From contig CAMYNM010000017.1 in NCBI GenBank assembly GCA_947259725.1, positions 24,122 through 88,121 of the forward strand: 64,000 nt of DNA, written 5' to 3'. The DNA is from CALZIK01 sp945787635 (GTDB taxonomy: Bacteria > Acidobacteriota > Thermoanaerobaculia > Multivoradales > JAHEKO01). The notes under the pieces are model-generated. The model saw nothing but the letters and a program-made list of their open reading frames with translations. It searched no databases and was not told where the DNA came from. Shown piece by piece: positions 1-10,573 of this stretch. Every line of letters starts with the position of its first letter. The first letter of the stretch is position 1. The position numbers and the translations under genes were made by a program.

Positions 1-662
1 ACGGCCCAGAGGCCGACGACACCGGCGGCTGCGGCGCCTCTCGAGACACGGGCGACGCTCGAATAGCCGATCACCAGGAGCACTACGGTCCAGATCGAGA
101 ACAGGTCGATGCTCGACAGGAGGGCGATCAGGCCGGGGCCGGCATCCTCCGGCGCGAACGCGGCCAGATTGGACACCAGAACCGAACTGTCCTTGAGCTC
201 CTCGAAGCCGAGCTCGTCCTTGCTCAGCACCACCGGAATCGAAAGCAGCGCCAGCACCGCCCTCGGCATCATCCCGTGAAGCAGGACGGAAAAGCTGGGC
301 AGAAAACCGAGCTCCCCTCCGAGCATCTTGAACAGGACCATGAAGACCAGCGCCAGCAGTAGGTAGACCGCCGGCGTTCCAAGCAGGCTACCGCCGATCA
401 TCATCATCGGGCCGAACTTCTCCTGGAAGTCGATGATCCCCTCCATCTGGTCTTCGGGAACCTCCTGACCGCGCGCCTCCATGGACTCGCGAGTGATCTC
501 CGCCCAGTCCATCTTGCCGTTCATCATGATGCCCACGACCAGCCCCAAGCCGATCAGGACGAGCAGCGCCACGGCCCAGGTGGGCTGCTCGGCGATCGCC
601 TTGAAGGTCTTCCCCGGTGACGTGAGCACGCCCACGAGCCGGCCGAAACCCGACTGTTCCAT
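1..662 (-). CDS. YIP1-family integral membrane protein, C-terminus outside window
   Basis: About 220 residues are visible from ATG 662, which has a Shine-Dalgarno AAAGGGGG just upstream; the 3' end runs off the window. The opening, with RLVGVLTSPGKTF followed by a Pro-Trp and a hydrophobic segment, is the usual start of bacterial YIP1 (Yip1 domain) proteins. Membrane segments are visible at about residues 29-47, 88-113, 121-146 and 180-200, with an acidic soluble loop between the first two. The gene begins 23 bases after the TolC-like gene ends, so the two may be cotranscribed. The biochemical role of bacterial YIP1 proteins is not established; the family call rests on topology and the N-terminal motif. 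Confidence 0.7.
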   Translation of the reverse strand, partial: MEQSGFGRLVGVLTSPGKTFKAIAEQPTWAVALLVLIGLGLVVGIMMNGKMDWAEITRESMEARGQEVPEDQMEGIIDFQEKFGPMMMIGGSLLGTPAVYLLLALVFMVLFKMLGGELGFLPSFSVLLHGMMPRAVLALLSIPVVLSKDELGFEELKDSSVLVSNLAAFAPEDAGPGLIALLSSIDLFSIWTVVLLVIGYSSVARVSRGAAAAGVVGLWA

Positions 663-685
663 CGAAACCCCCTTTCGAGGCCGGC

Positions 686-2317
686 CTAGGATGCGGGCTC
701 GGAGATCTCGACGCCGCTTTCTTCCGTCAACCGACCGATGGCTCGATAATACTGCACGAGCGCCTTGCGGTAGCCGGTGATGGCCGCGACCTCACGACTC
801 CGGGCTTCGGTCAGATCCTCTTGGATCTGAAGCACCTGGAAGCTCGTGGACATGCCGTTCTGGTAGCGCTTCTGCTCCGCCTCGAGGTTCTTCTCCTCGA
901 GGCGCCGCGATACGCGCGCCGACGCGAGAGCCTGGCGGGCAGTATCGACGAAGCGGGCGATGCGGCGCACTTCGGTGGCGACCGCCAGCTCGAGGTCGGC
1001 GAGCTCGACCTGACCGCGCTCGAAGCCGGTCTCGGCCAGAGCCATTCGGGCCTTCGCCGTGCGATTGAAGATCGGGTAGACGACGCTCACGCCGGCGCTC
1101 CAACCCTCGAAGTCGCCTCCGGAGAGCTGATCCAGCGCGTCCTGGTAGCTGCCGGGCAGCTCACGAAGGATCTCGCCGGTGAAAAAGTCCCTCTCAGTCA
1201 GATCACCGCCGAGGCCATTGACTCCGTAGGTGACCGCGACATCCACGCGCGGTAGCTTCTGATTGCGAAAGTATCCGATGTCGGCATCGAGGTTGCCCTG
1301 CGACAGCCTCTTGCTGCGCAGCTCCGGGCGCTCGCTCATCGCCGTGGCGATCGAGTCGATGACGTCGATCGCCACCTCATCTCGCTCCGCTTCGGTCTCG
1401 AGCACGAGATCCAGCTCCCAGAGCGACGGATCGTCGAGGTTCATGAGCTGGCGCAGGACGTCTTCGGAGTCGCCTACGAGCCCGCTGGCTCGAATGATCT
1501 GCTCATCGCGGGTCGCGATGCCGGCCTCGCTCTGCACCAGCTCCAGAGGCGCCAGGGTGCCGACTTCGACCCGGATCCGATTCTGCTCGTGAAGCTGCTT
1601 GGCCAGCCCCAGGCTCTCCTTGGCCACCTCGAGCTGCGCCTGGGCCTCGACCAGATTCCAGTAGGCGTCCTCGACGCTTTGCAGCGTCGCAACCACCTGA
1701 GACTCGAAGTTCTCCCGGCTGATGTCGAAGTTGGTGCGGGCGATCCGAATCACTCGGTTGGTGTTCATCTTGCCGCGGTCGCGCAGCAAGGGCTGTTGGT
1801 AGGTCAGATCGAAATCCGCGCGGTAGCTGGGATTCAGGGTCGCAAACGTGGAGTTCGAGAGCAGGCGGCGATTGTTGAAGACCACGCTGCCGGTCCCGCC
1901 GACCGGGAACAGTCTGCTGACCCCGAAGTTCCAGTTCTGGCCTTCGGTGGTCTGGATGTCGGCGCCGTCCAGATTCGAGGCCGAGGGCGAGGTTTCGTCA
2001 AAGGTGCTGAGGTCGGCGGTCAAGTTGGGGTCGTAGATCCCCTCGCTCTGCCAGAGCGAAAGCTCCGACTCCTCGGAGCGGTACCGCTCGACGACCAGAG
2101 AAAGGTTGCGCTGGAGCGCGATCTCGCGCGCCTCTTCCAGGCTCAGGAGGACTCGCCCGTTGTCGATGCGCAGATCCGGCGGCCCCGCCGCCATCGACAG
2201 GTCAGTGGTCACCGAGACCGCATGGCTCGGCGTGGCCGCCGCGCACAGCAGCAAGCCGAGCGACAAAAAACCGGCTAGCCGCCCGCCGGTAAGGGTCTGA
2301 CGATTGAGGTGATGCAT
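686..2317 (-). CDS. TolC-like outer membrane efflux protein
   Basis: The 543-residue product is a TolC/OEP-family outer-membrane channel, which forms the exit duct of RND, MFS or ABC efflux systems. ATG 2317 is chosen because it starts a clear signal peptide (residues 1 to about 33, hydrophobic GFLSLGLLLCAAA then an Ala-X-Ala-like site) and has GGAG/GAAGGG upstream; the open frame extends further but would overlap the ABC ATPase gene. Two internally similar OEP halves are visible, each beginning with a LSLEEAREIALQRN-like or related helix and ending in long coiled-coil helices rich in Glu, Arg and Ala. No periplasmic adaptor or inner-membrane pump lies next to it, so the partner must be elsewhere. 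Confidence 0.88.
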   Translation of the reverse strand: MHHLNRQTLTGGRLAGFLSLGLLLCAAATPSHAVSVTTDLSMAAGPPDLRIDNGRVLLSLEEAREIALQRNLSLVVERYRSEESELSLWQSEGIYDPNLTADLSTFDETSPSASNLDGADIQTTEGQNWNFGVSRLFPVGGTGSVVFNNRRLLSNSTFATLNPSYRADFDLTYQQPLLRDRGKMNTNRVIRIARTNFDISRENFESQVVATLQSVEDAYWNLVEAQAQLEVAKESLGLAKQLHEQNRIRVEVGTLAPLELVQSEAGIATRDEQIIRASGLVGDSEDVLRQLMNLDDPSLWELDLVLETEAERDEVAIDVIDSIATAMSERPELRSKRLSQGNLDADIGYFRNQKLPRVDVAVTYGVNGLGGDLTERDFFTGEILRELPGSYQDALDQLSGGDFEGWSAGVSVVYPIFNRTAKARMALAETGFERGQVELADLELAVATEVRRIARFVDTARQALASARVSRRLEEKNLEAEQKRYQNGMSTSFQVLQIQEDLTEARSREVAAITGYRKALVQYYRAIGRLTEESGVEISEPAS

Positions 2318-2433
2318 CCCTTCGCTCCTCTTCTCCTGGGTCAGGAAATCTCGTTTCGGGAGGTAACGGACGGCCGCCCGCTCCTCAAGTTGTCCTACGT
2401 AGTATGTGTCAAAAAGTTCCAGCAGGCACCACC

Positions 2434-3437
<1,004 letters not shown>

Positions 3438-3441
<4 letters not shown>

Positions 3442-4475
3442 CGACGGCCCTCGTCGTACAGAAAGCAACGTACCACCCGGCCGTTAGGGGCTGGATACTC
3501 CGCCGGCGGTTCGTGCCGGCACCTCTCCATCACGTCAGCGCAGCGAGGGTGAAACGAACAGCCCGGGGGCCGGTCGGCGGCCTCGGGAATCTGGCCGGGG
3601 ATCGTCGCCAGCCGCCGGCACTTGGTACCCGACCCGGCGAGACGTGGCAACGCCGACAGCAGGGCCCGGGTGTAGGGGTGTGCGGGCGACTCGAAGAGAC
3701 TCGTTGCATCGGCCTCCTCGACGACGTCGCCCGCGTACATGACCACTACCCGATCGCAGGTTTCGGCGACCACGGCAAGGTCGTGGGTAATCAACAGGAC
3801 CGCTAGACCGAGCTCCTGGCGCAGCTTCTCCAGCAGCTCCAGGATCTGCGCCTTGACGGTGACGTCGAGCGCGGTAGTCGGCTCGTCGGCGAGCAGCAGA
3901 TCGGGCTCCGAGGCCAGTGCCATGGCGATCATCACGCGCTGACGTTGGCCTCCCGAGAGGTGGTCCGGGTAGTCCTCGAGACGCCGCCGCGGTTCGGGCA
4001 TGGCGACCAGCTCAAGCAGGTTCTCGGCGCGCGCTCGGGCCTGCCTTTTCGACAGCCCGCTGTGTGCCCGAACAGCCTCGGCGATCTGAGATCCGACGGT
4101 AAAGACCGGATTGAGCGCGGTCATGGGCTCCTGGAAGACCATCCCGATTCGCCGGCCTCGGATGCCGCTCATCTCCTTGCGGCTCAGGGAGAGCAGATCA
4201 CGCCCGTCCAGAAGGACGCTCCCAGCCGTAATCCGGCCCGGCCGCGGAACCAACCGAAGGAGCGCGAGCGCGGTCAGGGTCTTGCCCGAGCCCGATTCGC
4301 CCACCAGGCCGACGAACTCGCTCGCGCCGACTTCGAACGAAATCCCCCGTACGACCACCGCGGTGCCAGCCCCGGCCGGAAACCCGACGGTCAACCCCCG
4401 AACGGCAAGCAGGCGCTCTGCGACAGCGCTCGGTGAAACGCCCCGATCACTCTGGGCTACCGCGTCAGAGGGCAC
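3438..4475 (-). CDS. Peptide ABC transporter ATP-binding protein, OppD/DppD type
   Basis: The 345-residue protein is the first ATPase of a peptide ABC importer. Visible motifs are Walker A GESGSGKT, Q-loop QEPMTALNP, signature LSGGQRQRV, Walker B LLLADEP, switch LITHD and the C-terminal PPGCSFHPRCA cysteine box of the oligo/dipeptide subfamily. It begins at GTG 4475, 11 bases inside the 3' end of the aminopeptidase gene, and its own stop overlaps the next ATPase start, so translation of the three genes is probably coupled. Cytoplasmic, membrane-associated through permeases that are not encoded nearby. Confidence 0.9.
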
Positions 4476-5937
4476 GGTTGTGGAGCCAGGCGATGGTCAG
4501 CGCCACGCCGTAGCCGGTGGCCCCGAACGTGCCCTTGTCGCCGCGACCGACGTACGCGGGCCCCGCGATGTCGAGGTGCGCCCAGCCTCGCCTGCCGACG
4601 AAGTACGAAAGAAAGGCGGCGGCCGTGGAGGCTCCTCCCCAGCGGGAACCGGTGTTGCGCAAATCCGCGTGAGCGCCCTTCATCTCCTCTCGGAATTCCC
4701 GCCACAGCGGCAACCGCCAGAGATTCTCCCCTGCGCCCTCGGCGGCGGCGAGCAGCTGAGCCGCGAGGCCGTCGTCGAAGCTGAAGAGACCCGCGCCCGA
4801 GGAGCCCAGGGCCACGACGCAGGCTCCGGTCAGGGTGGCATAGTCGATGATGCAATCCGCGCCGTCCTCGAAGGCAAGCGCGAGAGCGTCGGCCAAGAGC
4901 ATTCTGCCCTCGGCATCGGTGTTCAGGATCTCGACGGTCTTGTCGTTGTAGCAGCGCACGATGTCACCGGGTCGGTAGGCGTCGCCGTCGGGCATGTTCT
5001 CGGCGAACGGCAGGTACGCGCGGAACCGGTACGGCAGATCGAGCGCCGCCGCGGCGGAGGCGATCCCCATCACCGTGCATGCGCCCGACTTGTCGAATTT
5101 CATCTCGTCCATTGCCGGGGAGGGCTTGATGGAGATCCCGCCGGTATCGAAAGTCACTCCCTTGCCCACCAGTGAGATTCGCTCCTTGCCGTCGCCCCAC
5201 TCGAGCGTGACCATGCGCGGGCCCTTCCGCGACCCGCGGCCGACCGCGAGAATCCCTCCCATGCCCTTGCGCTCCATCTCCTTGGGACCCATGATCGTGG
5301 CCTGAATTCCGCGGGCCTTGGCGATCTGTACCGCGCGCTCGGCCATCGCTTCCGGGTAGGCCTCGTTGGGAGGCGTGTTGGCGAGGTCGCGGGTGGTGGC
5401 GACCCCTTCGGCCGTGATCTGCGCTCGCGTCGAGACCGCTCGAAACGCCTCTTCCGCCTCGGCCGCCACGGCGATCCGGACCTGCCTGAAGCCGACCGGG
5501 TGCCGCCCGGGCTTACGAAACTCGTCGAACCGGTACCGGCTCAAGGCCAGGCGGCGAACGGCGCTCTCGGCCGAGTCGGTCCCGTAGCTGGCTTCGTGGT
5601 CGGGCAGGCGCACGACCGGCGTCCTGAAGCCGCCGCGGGCGGCCTCGGCGACCGCACGGTTGAGGTACTTGTGCAGCCCCGATCGGCCGTAGAGCCGGGC
5701 CTTGCCCATGCCGAAAAGGACCACTGTCGGAGCGTCGGGAGCGGCGCCCCGAGTGTGAGATGTCTGGCCGGGCCGGCCGGTGAAACCCCGCCGAACGGCG
5801 GCGCTGCGGGCTGCGCGGGCGACTCGAGGAGGCAGGTTCGAGGTATCCGGCGGGGTCCGCTCGAAGCAGGGGACGGCGAAGAAATCGGCTCGTTTGACCT
5901 CCTTGCCCACCAGTCGAACCGTGATTGTCTTGGCCAT
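4465..5937 (-). CDS. pepA: Leucyl aminopeptidase, M17 family
   Basis: The 491-residue product removes N-terminal residues from peptides in the cytoplasm. The C-terminal half has the M17 metal-binding and catalytic segments: GKGVTFDTGGISIKP (metal-binding Lys and Asp), DKSGACTVMG, and the family signature NTDAEGRMLLADAL (Asp and Glu ligands, catalytic Arg). ATG 5937 is preferred over an upstream in-frame start because AGGGAGGT lies about ten bases upstream. Its 3' end overlaps the first of two peptide-ABC ATPases, a sensible pairing of peptide uptake and hydrolysis. A TAGACT -10-like hexamer lies 32 bases upstream of the start. Confidence 0.95.
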   Translation of the reverse strand: MAKTITVRLVGKEVKRADFFAVPCFERTPPDTSNLPPRVARAARSAAVRRGFTGRPGQTSHTRGAAPDAPTVVLFGMGKARLYGRSGLHKYLNRAVAEAARGGFRTPVVRLPDHEASYGTDSAESAVRRLALSRYRFDEFRKPGRHPVGFRQVRIAVAAEAEEAFRAVSTRAQITAEGVATTRDLANTPPNEAYPEAMAERAVQIAKARGIQATIMGPKEMERKGMGGILAVGRGSRKGPRMVTLEWGDGKERISLVGKGVTFDTGGISIKPSPAMDEMKFDKSGACTVMGIASAAAALDLPYRFRAYLPFAENMPDGDAYRPGDIVRCYNDKTVEILNTDAEGRMLLADALALAFEDGADCIIDYATLTGACVVALGSSGAGLFSFDDGLAAQLLAAAEGAGENLWRLPLWREFREEMKGAHADLRNTGSRWGGASTAAAFLSYFVGRRGWAHLDIAGPAYVGRGDKGTFGATGYGVALTIAWLHNRAL

Positions 5938-5968
5938 CGAGTGCGCTACCTCCCTGTTGAATCGGGGA

Positions 5969-5974
5969 AGTCTA
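5969..5974 (-). promoter_or_regulatory. Putative -10 element (TAGACT) of the pepA operon
   Basis: TAGACT, read on the minus strand, is 31 bases before the pepA start and leaves room for a short leader with the Shine-Dalgarno. No good -35 hexamer is seen. The same hexamer occurs upstream of several other genes in this window and was not noticed inside coding sequence. Confidence 0.4.
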
Positions 5975-6020
5975 GCAGCCGGGCCGCGCGCGCCGTTATA
6001 AAGTTCGATCAACAAAGCAA

Positions 6021-8060
6021 ATGAGCACTACCCAACTCGAGCGCCTGTTTCTCGCCAGCCGGACCTTTCTGCTGCCCGGCGACGCCGACTTTCGGCTGCT
6101 CCTCGGCGAGAACCCCGCGGCGGAGCTGCCGTTTCCCCAGCGAATCTTTCTCGAAGACGAGGAAGCCACTCCGGTGCTCGGATTCCCCGTGCTCCACAAT
6201 CGCGCGACGGCAGAGCTCCGCTCGGAGCTCGAAGGGACGATGCGCTCGGAGATGGAGCTCGAGGCCGGACTCGCCAAGGGAGAGCAGCCGAGCCTGCGGC
6301 AGCGCAAGGTCGCCTGGGAAGGCTACCGAGAGCTGCTTCGCCAGGCCCTGTTCAACTCGATTCGCTCGAGCTTTGGCCGCGGCTATCAGAGCATCTTCTG
6401 GCTCTACCACTCGATCGCGATCTCGCGGGTCTTGAAGGAGGTTCCCCGCCGGTTGCGCGAGATCGACGCCAAGGTCGCCAGAAAGTACGGCTCCCAGATC
6501 AAGTATCACATCTTCAGCCGGTTCCTCGACCGGATCCTCGAAGAGACCTACGAGATCGCTCAGCAAGTCGCCGACGAGCTCGACGAGCCGGAGCAGGATC
6601 TCTTTCCGCATGTCCTCGAGCGGATGCGCGACAACGTGCTGGTGTTCACGGAGGACCACATCAGCCCCGACATGGGTGAGCTGAGCGACTATTTGCACGG
6701 TCACCTGGGGGTGGATCCCGGCGACTTCAGGGGCCGCTTCGAGTCGCTTTCCGCTTGGCACACGGATCAACTCAGCAGCGACCCCGAGCTTCGCGGCCTC
6801 ATTCGGAGCTTCCTCGGCCTGGAAGAGTTCTCCAATCCCTGGAACCTCATGATTCGGCCCGGCTACCTGCGCTTTCTCACTACCCGGCCCAGGTACAACC
6901 CCAAGCGAGGCTTCGATCCGGCGCAGGTCGATCTTTGGGACCGGCTGCTCTACCGGCTCAAGGAGTTCGAGCTTCTGGCCGGGCTGCGGCGGTTCGTGAT
7001 TCCGATCAGCGAACGGGACGGAGAACTGCGGTGCTCCGCGGCTACGCTTCGCGGACGCCGGCTGCCCAGCAACGACGTGGTGCTTTCCTACACGACCCGG
7101 CCGATGGACTTTCTGTCCCCGTGGGTCGTCGACCCGCTGGTCCGACGTTTCGGTCTTGTCTACGACATCACCGACTTCTCCGCCGTGGTGTCGATGATCA
7201 GGCGTTCGGGCGATGTCCAGCAGGACCGGTCCTTCCGGCAGATCTTCAGCTTCCAGAGCCGGGTCGACAAGCTCGCTCGCGGCCACAAGCTTCAGCTCGA
7301 GAAGTACCTCGGCGACGGAGCCCTCTACTCGGGGAGGCACCCGACCCTGCTGCTAGCGGCCGCCGTGCGCCTGCAGCGGTTTTATCGCGACGCCCTGCGC
7401 GACAATTTTCCCTTCGATCGCGGCCTGCGGATTGCCCTCAACTACGGGCCCTACCGGTTGCTGCCGATCCGCGGAACCGGACGGGAGCGCCAGTACGAAT
7501 TCTTCGGCCACGGCATCGTCGAGCTGACCCGCCTGGTGAGCGGCAAGTCGACTCACGACCTGGACGACACCAAGGCTCTCCTGGTTGGATCGGGCTACTC
7601 GAGCGCCGACGTGGACAAGTTCTTCGAGCCGGTGACCACCCAGCGTTCCTATCGAGAGGACAACCCCCGGGACCGGGGCCCCTTTCACGCTTCGATCAAC
7701 TCCTCGGGGGTCCTGCTCAACGAGGGCGTTGTAGCCACCAGCGCGTTTATGGCCGAGATCTCGAACAGCGAAGATCTGGTGCGAATCCGCGGCACCTATC
7801 GCTCGCGTGCCATCACCTACGTCGTGTGCGTCGTGGACGATTCGGAGGGCTCGGTCGAGATCGGTCTCCGACAGCTCGGTGCGGCTCGCCTCAAAGGGCT
7901 GGGTGACGTCAGGGTGTTCGAGATCGTCGATGCCGGATCGTGGTCGTCGACCTCGATCAAGCCGGTGCACTCCACAGACCTACTCGAGGCCCTCGCCACG
8001 GTCTATCGATCGGCGTCGCATTCCACGATGCCCGAGCCGAGGCCGTCTGAAGTACTCTAG
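6021..8060 (+). CDS. Large protein with a divergent class III nucleotidyl cyclase-like domain
   Basis: A 679-residue soluble protein divergent from pepA. Residues 1-370 match nothing I recognise. Residues about 378-510 follow the layout of class III adenylate/guanylate cyclases: YDITDF (first metal Asp, D382), a helix, KYLGDGAL (second metal Asp, D432), RIALNYGP, and FFGHGIVELTRLVSG where other cyclases have a GxxVNxAxRL segment. The expected Asn in that last block is Glu or shifted, while the Arg appears kept, so activity is uncertain. No transmembrane segment or signal peptide is seen. TATAAA at 5998-6003 precedes a start without a Shine-Dalgarno. purC follows after five bases. The cyclase relation is inferred from motif order, not from a search. 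Confidence 0.55.
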   Translation: MSTTQLERLFLASRTFLLPGDADFRLLLGENPAAELPFPQRIFLEDEEATPVLGFPVLHNRATAELRSELEGTMRSEMELEAGLAKGEQPSLRQRKVAWEGYRELLRQALFNSIRSSFGRGYQSIFWLYHSIAISRVLKEVPRRLREIDAKVARKYGSQIKYHIFSRFLDRILEETYEIAQQVADELDEPEQDLFPHVLERMRDNVLVFTEDHISPDMGELSDYLHGHLGVDPGDFRGRFESLSAWHTDQLSSDPELRGLIRSFLGLEEFSNPWNLMIRPGYLRFLTTRPRYNPKRGFDPAQVDLWDRLLYRLKEFELLAGLRRFVIPISERDGELRCSAATLRGRRLPSNDVVLSYTTRPMDFLSPWVVDPLVRRFGLVYDITDFSAVVSMIRRSGDVQQDRSFRQIFSFQSRVDKLARGHKLQLEKYLGDGALYSGRHPTLLLAAAVRLQRFYRDALRDNFPFDRGLRIALNYGPYRLLPIRGTGRERQYEFFGHGIVELTRLVSGKSTHDLDDTKALLVGSGYSSADVDKFFEPVTTQRSYREDNPRDRGPFHASINSSGVLLNEGVVATSAFMAEISNSEDLVRIRGTYRSRAITYVVCVVDDSEGSVEIGLRQLGAARLKGLGDVRVFEIVDAGSWSSTSIKPVHSTDLLEALATVYRSASHSTMPEPRPSEVL

Positions 8061-8065
8061 GCGCC

Positions 8066-8980
8066 ATGGAATCTCTCGACGGCGCGGCTGACCAAGCCGT
8101 CCGCGAAACCAATCTGGCGGGGCTCGAGCCGCCTCATCGCGGCAAGGTCCGTGACATCTATGACCTCGGTGAGACTCTTCTTCTCGTCGCCTGCGACCGG
8201 ATCTCGGCCTACGATCACGTCCTGAGCCCGGCGATCCCCGGCAAGGGAAAGATCCTCAACCAACTCACCAACTTCTGGTTCGAACGCTTTGAGGAGCGCG
8301 TCCCGAACCACGTCCTCGCGACCGACCCGAGGGACTTCCCATCGGCGCTGTCGGAACATCGGGAGGTCCTCGAGGGCCGATCCGTCCTGGTCAGGAAGGC
8401 CCGAGTCGTGCCGTTCGAATGCGTCGCGCGAGGCTATCTCGCCGGGAGCGGCTTTCGCGAGTACACCGCCTCCGCCGAGGTCTGCGGCGTCAAGCTGCCA
8501 CCCGGCCTCCGCCGCGCGGATCGGCTCCCGGAGGCCATCTTCACTCCCGCGACCAAAGCCGAGACCGGCCACGACGAGAACGTCTCCTTCGAGGTCATGA
8601 CGGCGGGAGTCGGGAACGAACTCGCGACCTCGCTGCGCGACCTCACATTGGAGATCTTCGCCGCCGGTACTCGGGTGCTCGAGAGCGCCGGTCTGCTGCT
8701 GGCCGACACCAAGTTCGAGTTCGGGATGATCGATGACGAGATTTTCCTGATCGACGAGGTCCTGACGCCCGATTCCTCGCGCTTCTGGGAGGCCAGCGCC
8801 TGGACGCCGGGCCGGGAGCCGGTCTCGTTCGACAAGCAGTACGTGCGCAACTGGCTGGACGAGAGCGGCTGGGATCACGAGTCCGAGCCACCGCCCCTAC
8901 CCGCAAGCGTCGTCCGAGGCACCCTCGAGCGATACCTCGAGGCCTTTCGGCGCGTCACCGGCCGCGACCCCGAGCTGTAA
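8066..8980 (+). CDS. purC: Phosphoribosylaminoimidazole-succinocarboxamide synthase
   Basis: SAICAR synthetase (304 residues) joins CAIR and aspartate using ATP in de novo purine synthesis. The N-terminal GKVRDIYDL with VACDRISAYDHVL, the ARVVPFECVARGYLAGSG region and LADTKFEFG with DEVLTPDSSRFW are typical of the ATP- and substrate-binding regions of the longer PurC type. The start is five bases after the preceding stop with no Shine-Dalgarno, but TACTCT at 8053-8058 sits seven bases upstream, so a leaderless transcript is possible. Cytoplasmic; no other purine gene is in the window. Confidence 0.96.
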   Translation: MESLDGAADQAVRETNLAGLEPPHRGKVRDIYDLGETLLLVACDRISAYDHVLSPAIPGKGKILNQLTNFWFERFEERVPNHVLATDPRDFPSALSEHREVLEGRSVLVRKARVVPFECVARGYLAGSGFREYTASAEVCGVKLPPGLRRADRLPEAIFTPATKAETGHDENVSFEVMTAGVGNELATSLRDLTLEIFAAGTRVLESAGLLLADTKFEFGMIDDEIFLIDEVLTPDSSRFWEASAWTPGREPVSFDKQYVRNWLDESGWDHESEPPPLPASVVRGTLERYLEAFRRVTGRDPEL

Positions 8981-9095
8981 GGCCGTGTGGCGTTACCGCG
9001 GGCAAGACCGTTCCATCACGGCGTAGCGTCGGGAACCCCGTGCCCGACGTCCCCCGAACCGTCGCACACGGAGGTTCGACGCTACCGCGCCCCCT

Positions 9096-10562
9096 TCAAT
9101 TCGTCCGCGGCAACGAGCCCAAAAGGTACTTCAGATCGTCGTCCGACCAGCGAATGCCGGCGCCCAGAAAGAACGAGTCGCGGTCGCTCTCCAGGAAGTC
9201 GTCGAGCCCGCCGACCAGGTACGCCTTGCGGTTGAAGGTCCAGCGCGTGGTGAGGCGCAGGCGCGGACTCAAGTCGTCTTCGCGGCTGAAGTCAAAAGCG
9301 TCAAACGACACCAGGAGCTGGCGGTCGAAGAGGTCGAAATCCAGCCCGGCGCCCGCTGTGGACTCGATCAGGCCCGCCCGGAATCGGGTCTCTGGGCTCA
9401 GGCCGAAGCCCACCTGGGCCGTAAGCGTCGTGTCGTCGTCGGTACGAACGGTCCGAACCGTGGTGGTCTCAGCTTCTCCGCTTGGACCGGTCTCGGTGGT
9501 CTCCCGAGTCTCGATCCGCACTCTTCCACGCGGATCGTCCACCAACGAGGCCTGGTAGAAGCGTTTGCTGCCGCTCTTGGGGTCGAGCTTCAGAGAAAAC
9601 TCGGAGCGCGAATCCTCGAAAGTGTCGAGGTAGTAGCCTTCGAATCCCAGCTCGAGTTCCAGGCGCTTGACCCTTCCGAGGGTGTCGGTGAGCTGGCCGA
9701 CGCCGGACTCGACGCTGGCGAGCGCGTTGACCAGAGAATCGTGAGCCGCATCGTCGTTGAGGAGCTTGCCGACCGTGCCCTCGCCGCTGGCGATCTGCCC
9801 CGACACCTTCTCGAAGTTTTCCAAGGATCTCTTGAGGGTCTCGGTCGCCGCCGCCATTCGCTCCATCGAGAGGCGCGCGTCGCCCCGATTCTCGGCAAGA
9901 ATCGCTTCGAACTTCTCGATCACCTGAGTCGTCTGCTGCGCGATCTTCGGCAGCTCTTCAGCCAGAACCGCACTGAACCGCTCGAAGTTGCGCATCGAAC
10001 CGTCGATTTCGTCGCGATTGGCGGTGACCATCGCCTGGATCGCGGCTGTCGAGGCCTCGAGAGAGGCCAGGAGGTTCTTGACCGATCGGCCCGATTCGAC
10101 CGGATCCATCGCTTCGAGTGCCCGGTCGAGCGACGCGCCGATGCTGTTGAAACGCTCCATGGCCTCGTCTACGCCGATCGGGATCGTGCCCGGCAGAACC
10201 GCTCCTTCGGCCAGAATCGGCGCGCCCCCGGGTCCGGGATCGAGCTCGACGTACTTGTCGCCCAGAAGGCCCATGTTGGCTATCGAGGCGCTCGCGCCCT
10301 CGCGAAGCTCCACCGGACTCTCCAGAAGCAGCGCCACAAAGGCGCGGTCCTCGGCCAGCCGGATGCCGTCCACGCGGCCGACCCTCACGCCCGCGACCCG
10401 AACCGCCGCCTTGTCGTCGAGACCGGCCACGGACGCGAATGACGCTTCGACCCGGCCGCCCTCGCCGGAGAACAGGCGCAGGTCTTCGATCTTGAGGATG
10501 AAATACCCCAGCAGCGCGAGCGCGGCTGTGACGAAGATTCCGATCTTGACGGTATTGGACAT
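9096..10562 (-). CDS. mlaD: MlaD-like MCE-domain protein with a C-terminal beta-rich extension
   Basis: A 488-residue phospholipid-transport substrate-binding subunit. Residues 4-24 form the N-terminal membrane anchor, followed by one MCE domain (about 35-120, with GLDDKAAVRVAGVRVGRV and the LLGDKYVEL block). Residues 125-320 are long helices expected for MCE proteins that form needle-like assemblies. After about residue 325 the sequence changes to short alternating strands (repeated LTAQVGFGLS, FRAGLI, RLRLTTRW, FLGAGIRW patterns) like an outer-membrane beta-barrel. ATG 10562 has AGGGAGAG upstream and lies 11 bases after the mlaF stop. It is much longer than E. coli MlaD (about 180 residues). 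Confidence 0.85.
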   Translation of the reverse strand: MSNTVKIGIFVTAALALLGYFILKIEDLRLFSGEGGRVEASFASVAGLDDKAAVRVAGVRVGRVDGIRLAEDRAFVALLLESPVELREGASASIANMGLLGDKYVELDPGPGGAPILAEGAVLPGTIPIGVDEAMERFNSIGASLDRALEAMDPVESGRSVKNLLASLEASTAAIQAMVTANRDEIDGSMRNFERFSAVLAEELPKIAQQTTQVIEKFEAILAENRGDARLSMERMAAATETLKRSLENFEKVSGQIASGEGTVGKLLNDDAAHDSLVNALASVESGVGQLTDTLGRVKRLELELGFEGYYLDTFEDSRSEFSLKLDPKSGSKRFYQASLVDDPRGRVRIETRETTETGPSGEAETTTVRTVRTDDDTTLTAQVGFGLSPETRFRAGLIESTAGAGLDFDLFDRQLLVSFDAFDFSREDDLSPRLRLTTRWTFNRKAYLVGGLDDFLESDRDSFFLGAGIRWSDDDLKYLLGSLPRTN

Positions 10563-10573
10563 CTCTTCTCTCC

